NCBI GenBank assembly: GCA_003194525.1
Contig: NBIV01000032.1
Location: 372,001 to 436,000, forward strand
Source: Gracilariopsis chorda
Taxonomy: Eukaryota; Rhodophyta; Florideophyceae; Gracilariales; Gracilariaceae
DNA: 64,000 bases
Reading direction: 5' to 3'
Made by a program: the position numbers and the translations under genes. Position 1 is the first letter of the stretch. Every line of letters starts with the position of its first letter. The notes beneath the pieces are model-generated. The model had not been told where the DNA came from, searched no databases, and saw only the letters and a program-made list of their open reading frames with translations. This document shows positions 32,801 through 42,586 of the stretch, piece after piece.

Positions 32801-33251
32801 CTCTTGGCAAACGCTGGGTCCCACCCAGTCCTGGTATAATTCCAAGTTTGAGTTCAGGAAGCGAAAATGAGCTTTTTGCAGTCGCCACTCTCGCGGTACA
32901 ACATAATGCTAGCTCAAGAGCCCCACCAAAGCATATACCGTCTATAGCGGCTATTACAGGCTTTTGCCCATCTTCGGCGGCGGAGTAACAATGGGCAGCT
33001 TCTGGAGTAAAGGGATTCTTACCCTTAGACAACGAAGAAAACTCTGAAATGTCTGCTCCTGACGAGAAAAAGCCTGGGGCACCCACCGCAGTGATAACTA
33101 CAGCTTTGATTGATGGGTTCTTGTTAGCAGAGTTCAGAGCCTCGGAAAGTTTGCTCTGAACGGTAGAAGAGAGCGCGTTAACCGGCGGATTGCAGAATGT
33201 GATCACACAGATTCCGCCTTCGCGAAAGCTTGTCGAAACAGTTGGGTACAT
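29859..33251 (-). CDS. Single-chain trifunctional beta-oxidation enzyme: enoyl-CoA hydratase, 3-hydroxyacyl-CoA dehydrogenase, thiolase
   Basis: This is one uninterrupted frame of 1130 residues. The crotonase domain (about 1-200) has GGALELAL and LPELKLGIIPGLGGTQRLPR, with Glu113 and Glu133 at the catalytic positions. The dehydrogenase (about 310-700) has the NAD loop GVIGGGFMGAGIA (313-325), ATNTSTINL, VGAHFFSPAHRMPLLEV (catalytic His438 and Glu450) and a C-terminal half with RKSGAGFYSY. The thiolase (about 728-1125) has NRLCSSGLQAI (Cys817), INEAF (1045-1049), GGAIAIGHPLGMTGAR (His1078) and SMCIGSGMGA (Cys1108). All key residues of the three steps are present. The C-terminal tripeptide ARL fits plant-type PTS1, suggesting peroxisomes. 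Crotonase-dehydrogenase fusions are common (plant MFP, FadB), but thiolase is normally a separate protein. Confidence 0.95.
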   Translation of the reverse strand: MYPTVSTSFREGGICVITFCNPPVNALSSTVQSKLSEALNSANKNPSIKAVVITAVGAPGFFSSGADISEFSSLSKGKNPFTPEAAHCYSAAEDGQKPVIAAIDGICFGGALELALCCTARVATAKSSFSLPELKLGIIPGLGGTQRLPRVIGFQDAVPMMLMSTVVDANTAKTMGLVDIVAGEPIRAAIDLAHKIRRGGLSRRPTIDRSDKLESEAKCAKIAEQLSRTMVPKLARKGHLPQYQALIDVSLYGVHHGGRKGLQEEARVFLALVTSPHSLGLIHTFFATRATTKLAIPNDPNPGYTGEAAKSVGVIGGGFMGAGIAAAMLNVGIPVVIKELNDELAEAAKKRVEKNLGKHVSAAANLIVTSEYKRLSKVDIVIEAALENPMLKQAIFRELQAICKPDCILATNTSTINLDLIGKGAPKAHKEGRIVGAHFFSPAHRMPLLEVVRSESTSPGVIKDVIALGKKAKKTPVLVGNCAGFAVNRMYFPQSMVASFLVVELGIDPYRIDRACEAFGIPMGPFRVLDLVGLDIGVAVGGVFETSYAERAVPTSSMIKSMLAAGRKGRKSGAGFYSYGPGARGGIPNSEGIAPHLREARGNLEKEYKEEMQRRAEKLSDTDIVDMILLPCVNEGCRILDEGVAVSPADLDICSIMGMAFPPFKGGLMFWAQSKFGGSLGVKKRLEDFLALSRGFPLFKPSFALSRSAAKVTPIGERVRPMLSVGSPQDIVIVSAYRTAVGRAGRGMFKDTLPDDLIAPLLKKILKETGVGMDEVGDIITGTVLQRGDTGVVQLRVAGLLSGLSETVPVKTVNRLCSSGLQAIVDGAAAIQAGYYDIAIAGGIESMSMASMKNTELRPNHLVRRRKEAASCYFTMGETSENVVEKFGISRERQDRLAVCSHARASLAKLSGRQRDEIVPITTRVKVIDKETKKVVKLEDVVVNEDEGVRLGVTMSRLGKLPAVFRKGGSTTPGNSSQLSDGAALVMLMKRSEAQARDLEPLASLKAFAVVGVDPAIMGIGPVSAIPAVLQKAGLNKDDIDLYEINEAFGSQADYCIETLGLNRDIVNVMGGAIAIGHPLGMTGARLTVSIIHELHRRNGRFGVVSMCIGSGMGAAAIYEINKSGKNARL

Positions 33252-34676
33252 GATTCTGTTAATGAGTCACGGCAATCAACTGTATCACAGACAGATGGTA
33301 GCCAGATAGAAGTTGAAAATGAGAACTGAAGAACAATGGAGCACTTTTCAGGGCTAGACGGATGAAACGAATAGCACTTCTGAGCAGACCGCTGAATTGT
33401 TCGGCAATCAAGAGCACTGGATTTGATAACCAGGATGAGAGTACATCGACATAACCTGCAGCGCAACGTGTGAATTGCCTCCCGTCCAAAGGAGAACCGT
33501 TCCTGCTTCCTGGATTTGTGGAAGGTAGTGTTCGATTACAGAGGCACGATGTGCATCTCTGTGTCCGGAAACGGCAGTGGAATCTTTGGTGAGATTACCG
33601 ATGGTGCATCGAATTTGGATCTTACTGACTTGATGAGAGCGGAGACACTACGTTGTATCTACCTTTGTAACCTTGTCATCGTTGTGGCGTAGGTTTTCAA
33701 AATTTTTTCTTCCGGACACAGGCTTTTTGCTAGCCATCTAACCCTCTACCAAGGGTACATTGTTTGGTGGATCAAGCGTGGTGCTTGCTCTGTTACACCG
33801 TACTTCTGTGCCCTACGCGTTCAGTCACTGACCGCGTAGGGCACAGAGAGCTCCCGATAGAACTCACTGAAGTTCAGTTCAGCTCTCTGCCAATGCGCAG
33901 ACTGAGCGAGCGCGACCTTTGGCGGTGAGCAAGGTTGGGACAAAGACCCCTCGCGACGTTTAGATGTCGAATAACGCACAGACGCGTAGATTCGAATAAA
34001 TATCTTTTTTGTCTTTCTTGCTTTTTGGCAGCCAGAACGTCAGCAAAGACAAGACAACGCTCGAGAGATAACAACGAGCAAGACAGCGTAAGGGTTGTCG
34101 TTGTCGCAGCTACGGCCTTAAGCGTTCCAGTACACGCGAAGTTACCTTGCAACTTCCTGCACCTGCATGTTGCCGTAACTGCCCGGGATGCCGCGACCTC
34201 GCCGATCTCTGTCTCTCTTTCAGTGACAGGAGAAGCAACACTATCGTCTGCCGTTACGCTGCTTTTCACAAGAGTTATATTCTCGTTCCTCCATTTTCCA
34301 CTTCGGCGTGCCTGGAAATTCCATTTTTCGTGAGCTCTGCGATTTTTGAAGAGCTTTCAGGCCTGGAAATGAAACAAACGCACCTCTCAATACATGAGAA
34401 AGTGTGAAACAACCAGGCACAACAAGGGGGTTATAGAACATCTAAACCGTGTGCAGCTTGTGCGACGGTGACCCTTTACTCTTGCAACAAAGAGCCCATT
34501 TTTACGAAAAGAGACCTTCCTAAAGGTTAAAATCAATTTCTGCGTTCTTTGAAAATCCATTAATTGACAACCGTTCGTGATCCATCTTCAACGCAAATCA
34601 TAAACAGATCATGAGTGTAGTGTCGACAGCTTCCAGCTACGTGTTCATGGTTTGATGAAGACTTCATTGCTCCGCG
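33252..34676. other. Divergent intergenic region with a palindrome
   Basis: It separates the beta-oxidation fusion (-) from the gene at 34677 (+) and should hold both promoters. Open frames here (for example 33874-34269 on - and 33935-34333 on +) overlap each other and show no family pattern. A near-perfect palindrome lies at 33805-33847. Confidence 0.5.
33805..33847. repeat. 43-bp near-perfect palindrome
   Basis: TCTGTGCCCTACGCG (33805-33819) pairs perfectly with CGCGTAGGGCACAGA (33833-33847). The 13-base centre is itself a small palindrome (CAGTcACTG), so almost the whole 43 bp can fold on itself. Confidence 0.95.
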
Positions 34677-35303
34677 ATGAACCGTCATTCAATATCAAGA
34701 TTGCCTTTCAAGGTCATTCGGCGCCAAATGAGTGTTAATGTATCTAGATCTACGTCACATTCGCGAAAGAATTTGAGCATTGAAAGGCAACTCGCGTCGA
34801 ACCCTGGAGTTAACATCGAACAATTTAAAGCCCTCTTTAGACCCGTGGAAGGGAAATTACGACACCCTCGATATAAGCTACGATGGGACTGGCACCTTCG
34901 AAATTTCCTCACCGCGCTGATTCCACCAGGTGCCATGCTTATCTTCTACAAGATTGTTTCGATGTTTGGTGACTCAGCATTGGAGCTTTACGATGCCAGA
35001 TTTGAGGGTATGGACCCTATAACAGGCAAGATAAGGGGGCCTAGTACACCAGAACCGGGCGCTACCGCTGATCTACCAACTGAAATTACCTCCCGAGAGG
35101 AACTTATCACGCTCCTGCAAAAACCGATGCAAGAGCGCTTGCGTCAACTCGAGGATGAAATCGAGAGACTGAAAGCTCGCGCTACAGCGCAGGAGCAAAA
35201 ATTAGAGGCCAAGGCGGAATTCTCCAATCGCGTTGAACGAGCTCGCCAGCTCTCGAAAAGAATGGTAAGGAGTGGAAGCAAGAAGGGTGGCGCGCTCGGC
35301 TAG
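34677..35303 (+). CDS. Hypothetical mitochondrial-type protein with one membrane segment and a coiled coil
   Basis: This is a single-exon protein of 208 residues that I do not recognise. The first 45 residues are basic, Ser/Arg-rich and nearly free of acids, which resembles a mitochondrial presequence. A central block (HPRYKLRWDWHLRNFLTALI) leads into one hydrophobic segment at about residues 78-97. A linker with Pro and Thr follows, then a charged helical region (about 135-195, LLQKPMQERLRQLEDEIERL) likely to form a coiled coil, and a basic Gly-rich end. The layout suggests a small inner-membrane protein, but no function can be assigned. The divergent neighbour is the beta-oxidation fusion; SMC2 follows downstream on the same strand. 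Confidence 0.6.
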   Translation: MNRHSISRLPFKVIRRQMSVNVSRSTSHSRKNLSIERQLASNPGVNIEQFKALFRPVEGKLRHPRYKLRWDWHLRNFLTALIPPGAMLIFYKIVSMFGDSALELYDARFEGMDPITGKIRGPSTPEPGATADLPTEITSREELITLLQKPMQERLRQLEDEIERLKARATAQEQKLEAKAEFSNRVERARQLSKRMVRSGSKKGGALG

Positions 35304-35887
35304 TAGGCACGCCATTGTTCGTATGCTACACACGTCTATTCGGTTATTTGAAGGAGCTCTTCGTAAGACAGGCATCGTGATTGTTCTAAATGTTACCTTT
35401 GCACCACCGATGACTTTTGAACCATAATTGCCTCACTATCCATGTAACTCGATGCCAGACTTCGGATACAAGGGTGCACGGCGTAAGATGGACACCAGGT
35501 ATCCTCTCGGCCAGTCTGCAAACTCTGTACGCGTACAAAGGGTACTCTTGTGCCCCTGTTCTGAAATAATTCCATCCGCATTACAGCATTTGAATTTTTG
35601 TCCATTTAAAAGTTCAAAATCTCCACGTGTGTGCCTTGAACTGCCAGTTGTTGGTTATCAACACATTTATGGGATGTGTGTGATGCATTGATTGGTTTGC
35701 GAAGTGGCAGGAGATAAGCTCTAGCGGAAAAAGCACGCAGTCCGAGTTTGCAACTTTCGCTGCGGCCCTTTCGTCCACTATATTTCTAGAGCAAGAAACC
35801 GTTCTGCAAGTAGTCGGTGCTAAACAACATTCCCACCAATCCAACTCTATTTCTTATCACGCCAAGACATCAATACTGTTCTTTGAT
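35304..35887. other. Intergenic region upstream of SMC2
   Basis: No gene was recognised; short frames on both strands lack family features. The 3' flank of the gene at 34677 and the SMC2 promoter should lie here. Confidence 0.5.
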
Positions 35888-38800
35888 ATGTTCATCGAGA
35901 GAATAATCCTTGAAGGGTTTAAAAGCTACGCTTCACGAACGGAAGTGAAAGACTTCGACCCTTCTTTCAACGCGATAACCGGGCTCAACGGGTCTGGCAA
36001 GTCGAACATTCTCGATTCGATATGCTTCGTCCTAGGAATCACAAACCTGTCTCAGGTTCGGGCGTCGTCCCTGCAGGATCTTGTTTACAAGAGTGGCCAG
36101 GCCGGAATAACTAAAGCGAGTGTTACTTTGATATTTAACAATACCGACAAGTCTACTGCGCCAGTTGGCTATGAACAACCTGACCAAATCACAGTTTGCA
36201 GACAAATTGTGATTGGTGGCCGGAACAAGTACCTCATCAACGGTGTCAATGCCCAACCAAGCCGAGTTCAGAATCTTTTTCACTCAGTCGGTTTGAATGT
36301 CAACAACCCCCATTTTCTCATTATGCAAGGGCGCATCACTAAGGTTATCAACATGAAGCCGGCAGAAGTCCTTTCTATGATTGAAGAAGCAGCCGGCACG
36401 AAGATGTACGAAAATAAGAAGGAGGCTGCCCTCAGGACCATAGAGAAAAAAGAGCGGAAGGTGGAGGAAATTAACTCATTGCTTGTGGACAAGATAAACC
36501 CTTCCATCGAGAAGCTAGAACGCGAAAGGAAGCATTACTTGGAGTGGAACGAAAACAACAATGGGCTTGAAACCCTGAAACGCTACCTCATTGCTTATAG
36601 GTATTGGAAAGCTGAACAGAGACTTCAACGGAGCTCAGGTGAAGGGTCCGAGCTTCAGAAGAGGTTGGACGAAAAGGAAGAATCCGTGACCAGTCTAAAC
36701 GAAGCTTATGAAAGGGCGAATGACAGACTAAAACGACTTGCACGAGACCATGCCAAGGATCTGGAGGAAGGTGAGCTTGAGTCAAGGCAGCAAGCCGTTG
36801 ATGACTTAAGCAAACGGCTTGTTCAAGCGAGAAGCTCCTGGAAGAATCAGAAGACTGCGCTTGAATCGGAGACGAAGACTATAGAATCAGTTGAGAGCAC
36901 TCTCTCCGATCTCAAGAAGAAACGTTCGCTTCTGAAGAACAGGGCGCACCAGGCTGAAGAAGAGATTCCCAGAGCCGAAGAGAAGATGCGGAAAGCAGCA
37001 AGTGAACTAGAAACTGTGGAGACAGCTATGCTCACTGGGGCTAGCACACAAGGCTCCCAAGTTTCCAGTGCGGGGTCTATTATTGACCAATTGGAGGCAT
37101 CAAGGCGAGCGGCCAGCGTGGCTCATACGGAAATAGAGTCACTGCAAGTTGAGAAGAGGCACGTATCTGAGGAAATGAAGCTAAAGGCTGATCAGCTCGC
37201 ACAAGATCGAGCAAACGTTCGCATCCTAGAAAGCAAGAAGAAGAATGCCGAAAAAGCAATAGCAGATGCAAAGCTAGCAGTTCATGAACTTGACTTTGAT
37301 GCGCAAGAAGCAGAAAAACTGGAAAAACAGTTACACGAGGAGAAAACTCAAGTGGCTGTTCTTTCGGAAAGAGTGGACCAGTTGTCTGCTCGGCTTAGCT
37401 CATGCGAATTTCGCTTTTCAAACCCTTACCCTGGTTTTGATCGAAGAAAGGTTCACGGGCTTGTGGCAAAACTCATTCGAGTGAAAGACCCCAAACTAAC
37501 AACGGCCATAGAAGTTACAGCAGGAGGGCGGCTCTTTCAAGTCGTTGTCGATACGGATTCAACAGCGAATGATTTGTTGAAGCGAGGACGTCTTACGCGT
37601 CGAGTCACTATTTTGCCTCTCAATAAGATAAGGCACGATGTTCTCCATGATTCAAGAGTTCAGAGGGCAAAGCAGATTGAGGGTTCCACCGAGCTTGCTT
37701 TACGCCTAGTCGGATACGATCATGAGGTCCAAAATGCGATTGAGCATGTCTTTGGTCGTACTCTTATTTGTCCAGATATGGACTCTGCGAGAAGGGTTAC
37801 TTTTGATAGGAATGTCCGAACAAGGAGTGTTACACTGGAAGGAGATACTTATGATCCATCTGGTACTGCTTCTGGAGGCTCATCGTCACGTCAAGGTCCT
37901 TCCGTTCTGAACCTTCTGGGACAACTCTCTGAAGTTGAGGCAGAACTGCAAGTTCGGAAAGGTAATGTGTCAAGACTTCAGAGTCGATTTGACAGAATGA
38001 ACGAATGTTCCAAGAGACATCGCCAGCTCGAAGCAGTTGTCCAGGTTCGCGAGGACGAGGCTAAGCTTCTTGATCAGCAGCTAGAGGAAACATCCACAGG
38101 GAGACTCATGAAAGAAGTTGAGGTGTTGCGAAAGCGACTTTCAGAAGAAATACCCTCTGCCCTTGCAAAGGCCAATGATGCTCTCCGCGAAAGCTCCAAG
38201 AAAGTTGAAGAATTGGAGCTTGCTATGGAGGATAGCGAAAGTGCCAAAGAACGAGCAAAACAAGAAGCTGAAACAGCACTAGCGAAAATACGTGCGTCTC
38301 ATGAGAATGCCGTTTCTGGTTTCCAACTAGCAAAGGACAAGCATTCAGAACTTCTCATCGAGGAAGAAGCAACGAGAGAGGAAGTAGAAAGGTTAGAAGA
38401 AGATCTTGCGAAGAACCTCCGTCCATCCGCCGAAAAACTTCAGAAGGAAGTGCAAACTCTTGAGAACAAGGTTGCTGAAATAAGAGTTGCTTTTGAAAGC
38501 GCGGAGGGAGATTTGAAGAGCGAGAAAGATCGAATTACAAATTCGAACAAGACGTTAAGTTCTTCGAAGCAAGAAGTGGAGAGGCTTTCGGAGCAAATCG
38601 AGAGCTTGAATCTAGAGAAGGCGAAGCTGGTTAGTAAGGTAAAGGAGTCAGAAAGAGGGATGGCTGGTGCTCAGAAGTTGGTAGAGGAGCTGGATGATAA
38701 GTACGTGTGGATTACTCAGGAGAAGGAAAAGTTCGGAAAACCCGATTCAGAGTACGAGTTTTCAGATGCACAGCTTTCTTCTAGTACAATCAAAGTCGAA

Positions 38801-39544
38801 GCTCTTGAACGGAGACAGGAGCATCTTTCAAAGAAGATAAACAAGAAAGCCATGCACATGTTCGAAACTGCGAAGGAAGAATACAGGGGACTTATGAAGA
38901 AGAAAGGGATCATTGAAGAGGACAAGGAGAAAATTGAAAAGGTCATTGATAAACTGGACGAGAAGAAACTAGTAGCAGTAGAAAAGACGTGGAGGAAGGT
39001 TAATGAAGACTTTGGGAATATCTTTTCAGACTTGCTTCCTGGTACAAGCGCTAAGCTTGAACCACCAGAAGGGCAATCGGTTGAATGTGGTTTGGAAATC
39101 CGTGTTGCATTTGGTGGAGTCTGGAAAGACTCTCTCTCGGAACTATCAGGAGGTCAACGAAGCCTCATTGCTCTGTCACTTATCTTGGCAATGCTAAGGT
39201 TCAAGCCAGCACCAATGTATATTCTTGATGAAGTTGACGCTGCACTTGACTTGAGCCACACCCAGAATATCGGACGGATGCTACAGCGTCACTTTACAGG
39301 ATCACAATTCATTGTAGTGTCTCTAAAGGAGGGGATGTTCAGCAATGCAAACGTGATTTTCCGAACCAAATTCGTTAATGGTCTTTCTACCGTGAAGCGA
39401 ACCAAGAACACTGCTGTTCGAGGGGCACCAATATCTCCAAAGATCCATGGGGATCAAAGCTCTAGACATGTATATGACAAAGAGAACATCGACAATGAAT
39501 CATTGGGAAACAGGTCAAGGCGCAAACGAACAACGCGTGAATAG
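35888..39544 (+). CDS. SMC2: Structural maintenance of chromosomes protein 2 (condensin subunit)
   Basis: This 1218-residue single-exon protein is colinear with SMC2. The N-terminal ATPase half has MFIERIILEGFKSY and the Walker A loop GLNGSGKSN (32-40); SQVRASSLQDLVYKSGQAGI and GRNKYLINGVNAQ are SMC2-typical. Two long coiled coils (about 170-500 and 680-1030) flank the hinge (about 515-670, including FDRRKVHGLVAKLI and DPSGTASGG). The C-terminal half has the ABC signature LSGGQRSLIALSLILAML and Walker B PMYILDEVDAALD. A basic, Arg-rich tail follows. With SMC4 it forms the condensin core that compacts mitotic chromosomes. The length is normal, and lack of introns in such a long gene fits the compact genome. 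It converges with the antiporter gene downstream. Confidence 0.97.
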   Translation: MFIERIILEGFKSYASRTEVKDFDPSFNAITGLNGSGKSNILDSICFVLGITNLSQVRASSLQDLVYKSGQAGITKASVTLIFNNTDKSTAPVGYEQPDQITVCRQIVIGGRNKYLINGVNAQPSRVQNLFHSVGLNVNNPHFLIMQGRITKVINMKPAEVLSMIEEAAGTKMYENKKEAALRTIEKKERKVEEINSLLVDKINPSIEKLERERKHYLEWNENNNGLETLKRYLIAYRYWKAEQRLQRSSGEGSELQKRLDEKEESVTSLNEAYERANDRLKRLARDHAKDLEEGELESRQQAVDDLSKRLVQARSSWKNQKTALESETKTIESVESTLSDLKKKRSLLKNRAHQAEEEIPRAEEKMRKAASELETVETAMLTGASTQGSQVSSAGSIIDQLEASRRAASVAHTEIESLQVEKRHVSEEMKLKADQLAQDRANVRILESKKKNAEKAIADAKLAVHELDFDAQEAEKLEKQLHEEKTQVAVLSERVDQLSARLSSCEFRFSNPYPGFDRRKVHGLVAKLIRVKDPKLTTAIEVTAGGRLFQVVVDTDSTANDLLKRGRLTRRVTILPLNKIRHDVLHDSRVQRAKQIEGSTELALRLVGYDHEVQNAIEHVFGRTLICPDMDSARRVTFDRNVRTRSVTLEGDTYDPSGTASGGSSSRQGPSVLNLLGQLSEVEAELQVRKGNVSRLQSRFDRMNECSKRHRQLEAVVQVREDEAKLLDQQLEETSTGRLMKEVEVLRKRLSEEIPSALAKANDALRESSKKVEELELAMEDSESAKERAKQEAETALAKIRASHENAVSGFQLAKDKHSELLIEEEATREEVERLEEDLAKNLRPSAEKLQKEVQTLENKVAEIRVAFESAEGDLKSEKDRITNSNKTLSSSKQEVERLSEQIESLNLEKAKLVSKVKESERGMAGAQKLVEELDDKYVWITQEKEKFGKPDSEYEFSDAQLSSSTIKVEALERRQEHLSKKINKKAMHMFETAKEEYRGLMKKKGIIEEDKEKIEKVIDKLDEKKLVAVEKTWRKVNEDFGNIFSDLLPGTSAKLEPPEGQSVECGLEIRVAFGGVWKDSLSELSGGQRSLIALSLILAMLRFKPAPMYILDEVDAALDLSHTQNIGRMLQRHFTGSQFIVVSLKEGMFSNANVIFRTKFVNGLSTVKRTKNTAVRGAPISPKIHGDQSSRHVYDKENIDNESLGNRSRRKRTTRE

Positions 39545-39994
39545 AATAAGAAGTGAGTCGGATATATATATAAAGCACTCTTTCGTAACCGTCAAACGAA
39601 TCGAGAGCGTCCTCTGTAGGACAGCTAACACGGAGAATGAGGGAGAAGGGAAGGCCCCCATTAAAACCGCGACTCGAATGACTGCGTGTACCAGAGGTAG
39701 TGGTTTCAAAAAACCTTGCAGATATCAATCCTCATGCCCTGCACGTTATACAAATGGGGGTCACCCTTCTCATAGATGATATTCTTTGCTTCATGGCGTA
39801 GGGTAGAGATATAATGAACACGGCCGGATGTTAACTATGGGTGAGGTGTTCGCTTATGCTGTGGCCTAGTTACATTTTACAAAATCATACAGCATGCTGT
39901 ATATCGGGTGAATAAAGCTGAACACTTTCATATCGAATAAACGAAGGGCAATGATAAGGTCTGCGTACTGATGATATGCGGCACTATTCCTACG
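39545..39994. other. Convergent 3' flanks of SMC2 and the antiporter gene
   Basis: About 450 bp without a gene lies between two convergent stop codons; both 3' untranslated regions and poly(A) sites should be here. A short TA run occurs near 39562-39573. Confidence 0.5.
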
Positions 39995-41814
39995 TCAGAA
40001 ACCCAACGTAGTGGCAATTGCCGGTAGGTTAATTGAGTGGAGTGCTAGGTAGGTACCGATTCCGGCAAAGAATCCGGCAAGAGTTGGTATGCTAGCCTTC
40101 TTGGCGTACCATCCGAATTCCACCTTCTCCATTCCCCTGAGATATGAAAAGTTGAGCAGAAAAATACATGTTAGAAAGCTCTGAAAAAGTTACTGCACGT
40201 CTCGTTTGGCCGGAGTGACAATAAAGCATGAGCATTGAATACTTACATGAACGCAACTCCAGCAGCGCTTCCAATGATAAGAATGCTGCCCCCTGTGCCG
40301 GCGCAGAACGCAATAAGTTGCCAAAGTAATCCATCTGATGGAATCTGATCAAGAGAGTACATTCCCATAGTTGCTGCTACTAGTGGTACGTTATCTACAA
40401 CCGAGCTGAGAAGACCAATCGCTGTTGCAATCACCTCGCGGCTAGCGATGTGGCTGTCCAAGAAGTGAGCGGCGGTTTCAAGAATACCAGCTGACTCGAG
40501 TCCACCAACAGCCAAGAGAATACCGAGGAAGAACAAAACGCCGGATATGTCAATACGCTTAATGGCAGCTAGACCACGTAATGATTCCCGATTTTCCCCG
40601 GCATGTAGCACATCTGTCATAACCCATAATGTCCCAAGCCCAGAGAGCATCCCAAGATACGGAGGCAGCCCGGTAACCGTCTTGAAGATGGGCACGGAAA
40701 TCAAAGCAGCAAGGCCACTCCAGAATACTAAGGGAGCCCGAGGGGCAAGTTGGGATTGGTCATCATTCGGGCGCTCAAAATCACCATTCCCAACCATCGG
40801 TGTAAACATCGCCATTGATACCAACATAGAAACAAAAGAAGGTAGGAAGAGATCGGTCATTGTTTTAACCGCGGAAATGTTGCCATGAACCCATAGTTGA
40901 GTAGTTGTTACGTCGCCTATTGGAGTCCATGCGCCCCCAGCATTTGCCGCGATAACGACTGCTGCCCCAAACAGCCATCTTTCCGTCGGGTCCGCAACAA
41001 GCTTGCGCAGCAAAGATACAATAACAATCGTAGACGTAAGGTTGTCAAGAACAGCGCTAACGAAAAATGTAAGAATGCCAACCGTCCACAAAAGCACTTT
41101 GCGTTTGTTGGTAGTAATGTAGTCAGTGACAACTTTGAAGCCGCGATGAGCGTCAACTATCTCAACAATGGTCATAGCTCCAATTAGAAAGAACAGAATC
41201 TGGGAAATATCTGATACTTGGTCCGCAAGCATTTCCTTGACATGATGAGCAGCTTCTACGGAGCCAGCATCGGTCATGAGGACTGTCCAAATACCAACTC
41301 CCATAAGCAATGCAACGCCAGTCTTGTCGAACGCAAGGGTCTCCTCCAGGATAATACCAGCGTAGCCAAGGACAAATATTCCTGTCATGGCAAGGTCACG
41401 GTGCTCGAGGACCCAACTGTGTTGCAGAAGAGCAGCAACTACCGCTACAAAGGCGCCGACACCCGCTATGCGCGCTGTGTCAGACTTGGAGGTGTCGCAC
41501 TCGACGACAGCCTTGGCGGGATCGGGATGGATCATATCGGGAGTAGGAGGCCTAATCTCTGCAATGGTAACCACGGGACGATCTTGGTCCGCATTTCCAT
41601 TCTTTGCAGCACCGTTAGAAGACGTCTTTGGTTTTGTTTGGCGCTCCGGAGTAGTCTTTGCGACTGGGAGCAGCCGAACATAGTGCGGACGCCGTGACGC
41701 GGTTGCATTCTTTGACGGAAGGGAAAACCCGGCACGGAATGGGTTGGAACCAACGCTGATAGCATTGGAGATGAAGGCCATCTTTGGAGCGAAAAATAAA
41801 TTGGACAGCAACAC
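39995..41814 (-). CDS. NhaD-type Na+/H+ antiporter, plastid-targeted type (two exons)
   Basis: Exon 1 (41814-40247) and exon 2 (40136-39995) are joined across a 110-bp GT-AG intron. The joined codon gives GVAFMGMEKVEFGWYAKK, which matches the end of plant NHD1, and the protein is then 569 residues. Without splicing the frame would stop just after AAGVAFM. Residues 1-60 are Ser, Arg, Asn and Ala-rich with few acids, like a plastid transit peptide; a second Met at codon 12 is possible. About 12 membrane segments follow. NhaD blocks include ILFFLIGAMTIVEIVDAHRGF, SAVLDNLTSTIV, AANAGGAWTPIGDVTTT, GLLSSVVDNVPLVAATMGMY and FCAGTGGSILIIGSAAGVA. In plants the homologue exports sodium across the plastid envelope. 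Confidence 0.93.
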
Positions 41815-42586
41815 TTCTAAGATCCTTTCCGTTGTACGGTAAACGGACCGTGGAGTCTCTTCGCGTGCGGCGATGAGAAGTCTACTGACCGGACACGGCG
41901 GCCTTCATGCATAGGCGTCGAGATGGTCATAAAACACGAAGCACAGGCTGTGCAGTGGACGGGGGTGTGGACCACAGACAGGTCGCGGTTGCACCCATGT
42001 GGCGAAAGCAGAGCACGTGTCCTGAATGGTGGCGGTTTTCCCCAAAGATCTACCCCACCTGAAACACTTGGACCAATGAAAAGCAGCAGCTGAGCTTTTG
42101 ACATGTTCCATGAAGTTCTGCTCAGCGTCAGACGACGAAACTCTTGACAGTGCTGTAGATTGTACAGCTGAGAAGCCATTCAATGAGTTCACGAGCAGAA
42201 CTTCCCCTTTTTTTTGAAGAATATTTGTGTGCATCTCGGGTTGCCCATGAACGTTTGTCAACAGCAGACTGATGTGCGACTGAAGATACAAAGGTAATAG
42301 ATGTTGCATCGTTCATGCCACCCCGTCACGAGTGCTCGTCCAGCCGCTCTCAGCGCACTTTGTCGAAGTCACGACTGCACAGATGCCATCTCTCCGTCTT
42401 GCGAAGACCCATCAATCTCCGCTGGATCCTTGCTCCTAGTGCTGGTTCTCGTTCATTTGTGCAACCCACGCCTGCACCTTATGTGAATCGCTACCCTGCA
42501 GACCTCTACCGCAAGCATCCAAGGTATCGTATGAAGGCTGCACACAAAAAACCGGTCCTACCTTTTCAGAACAGCTCTACTGCAAC
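41815..42586. other. Divergent intergenic region between antiporter and carrier genes
   Basis: It probably holds both promoters and the 5' leader of the carrier. Open frames on + (42301-42486 and 42315-42590) might encode a presequence, but simple GT-AG joins to the carrier frame did not keep the reading phase. Confidence 0.45.

Noticed and set aside
40243-41814. Antiporter ending at the TAA at 40243-40245
   Set aside because: The stop lies in a GTAAGT donor; splicing to 40136 adds a C-terminus that fits the family.
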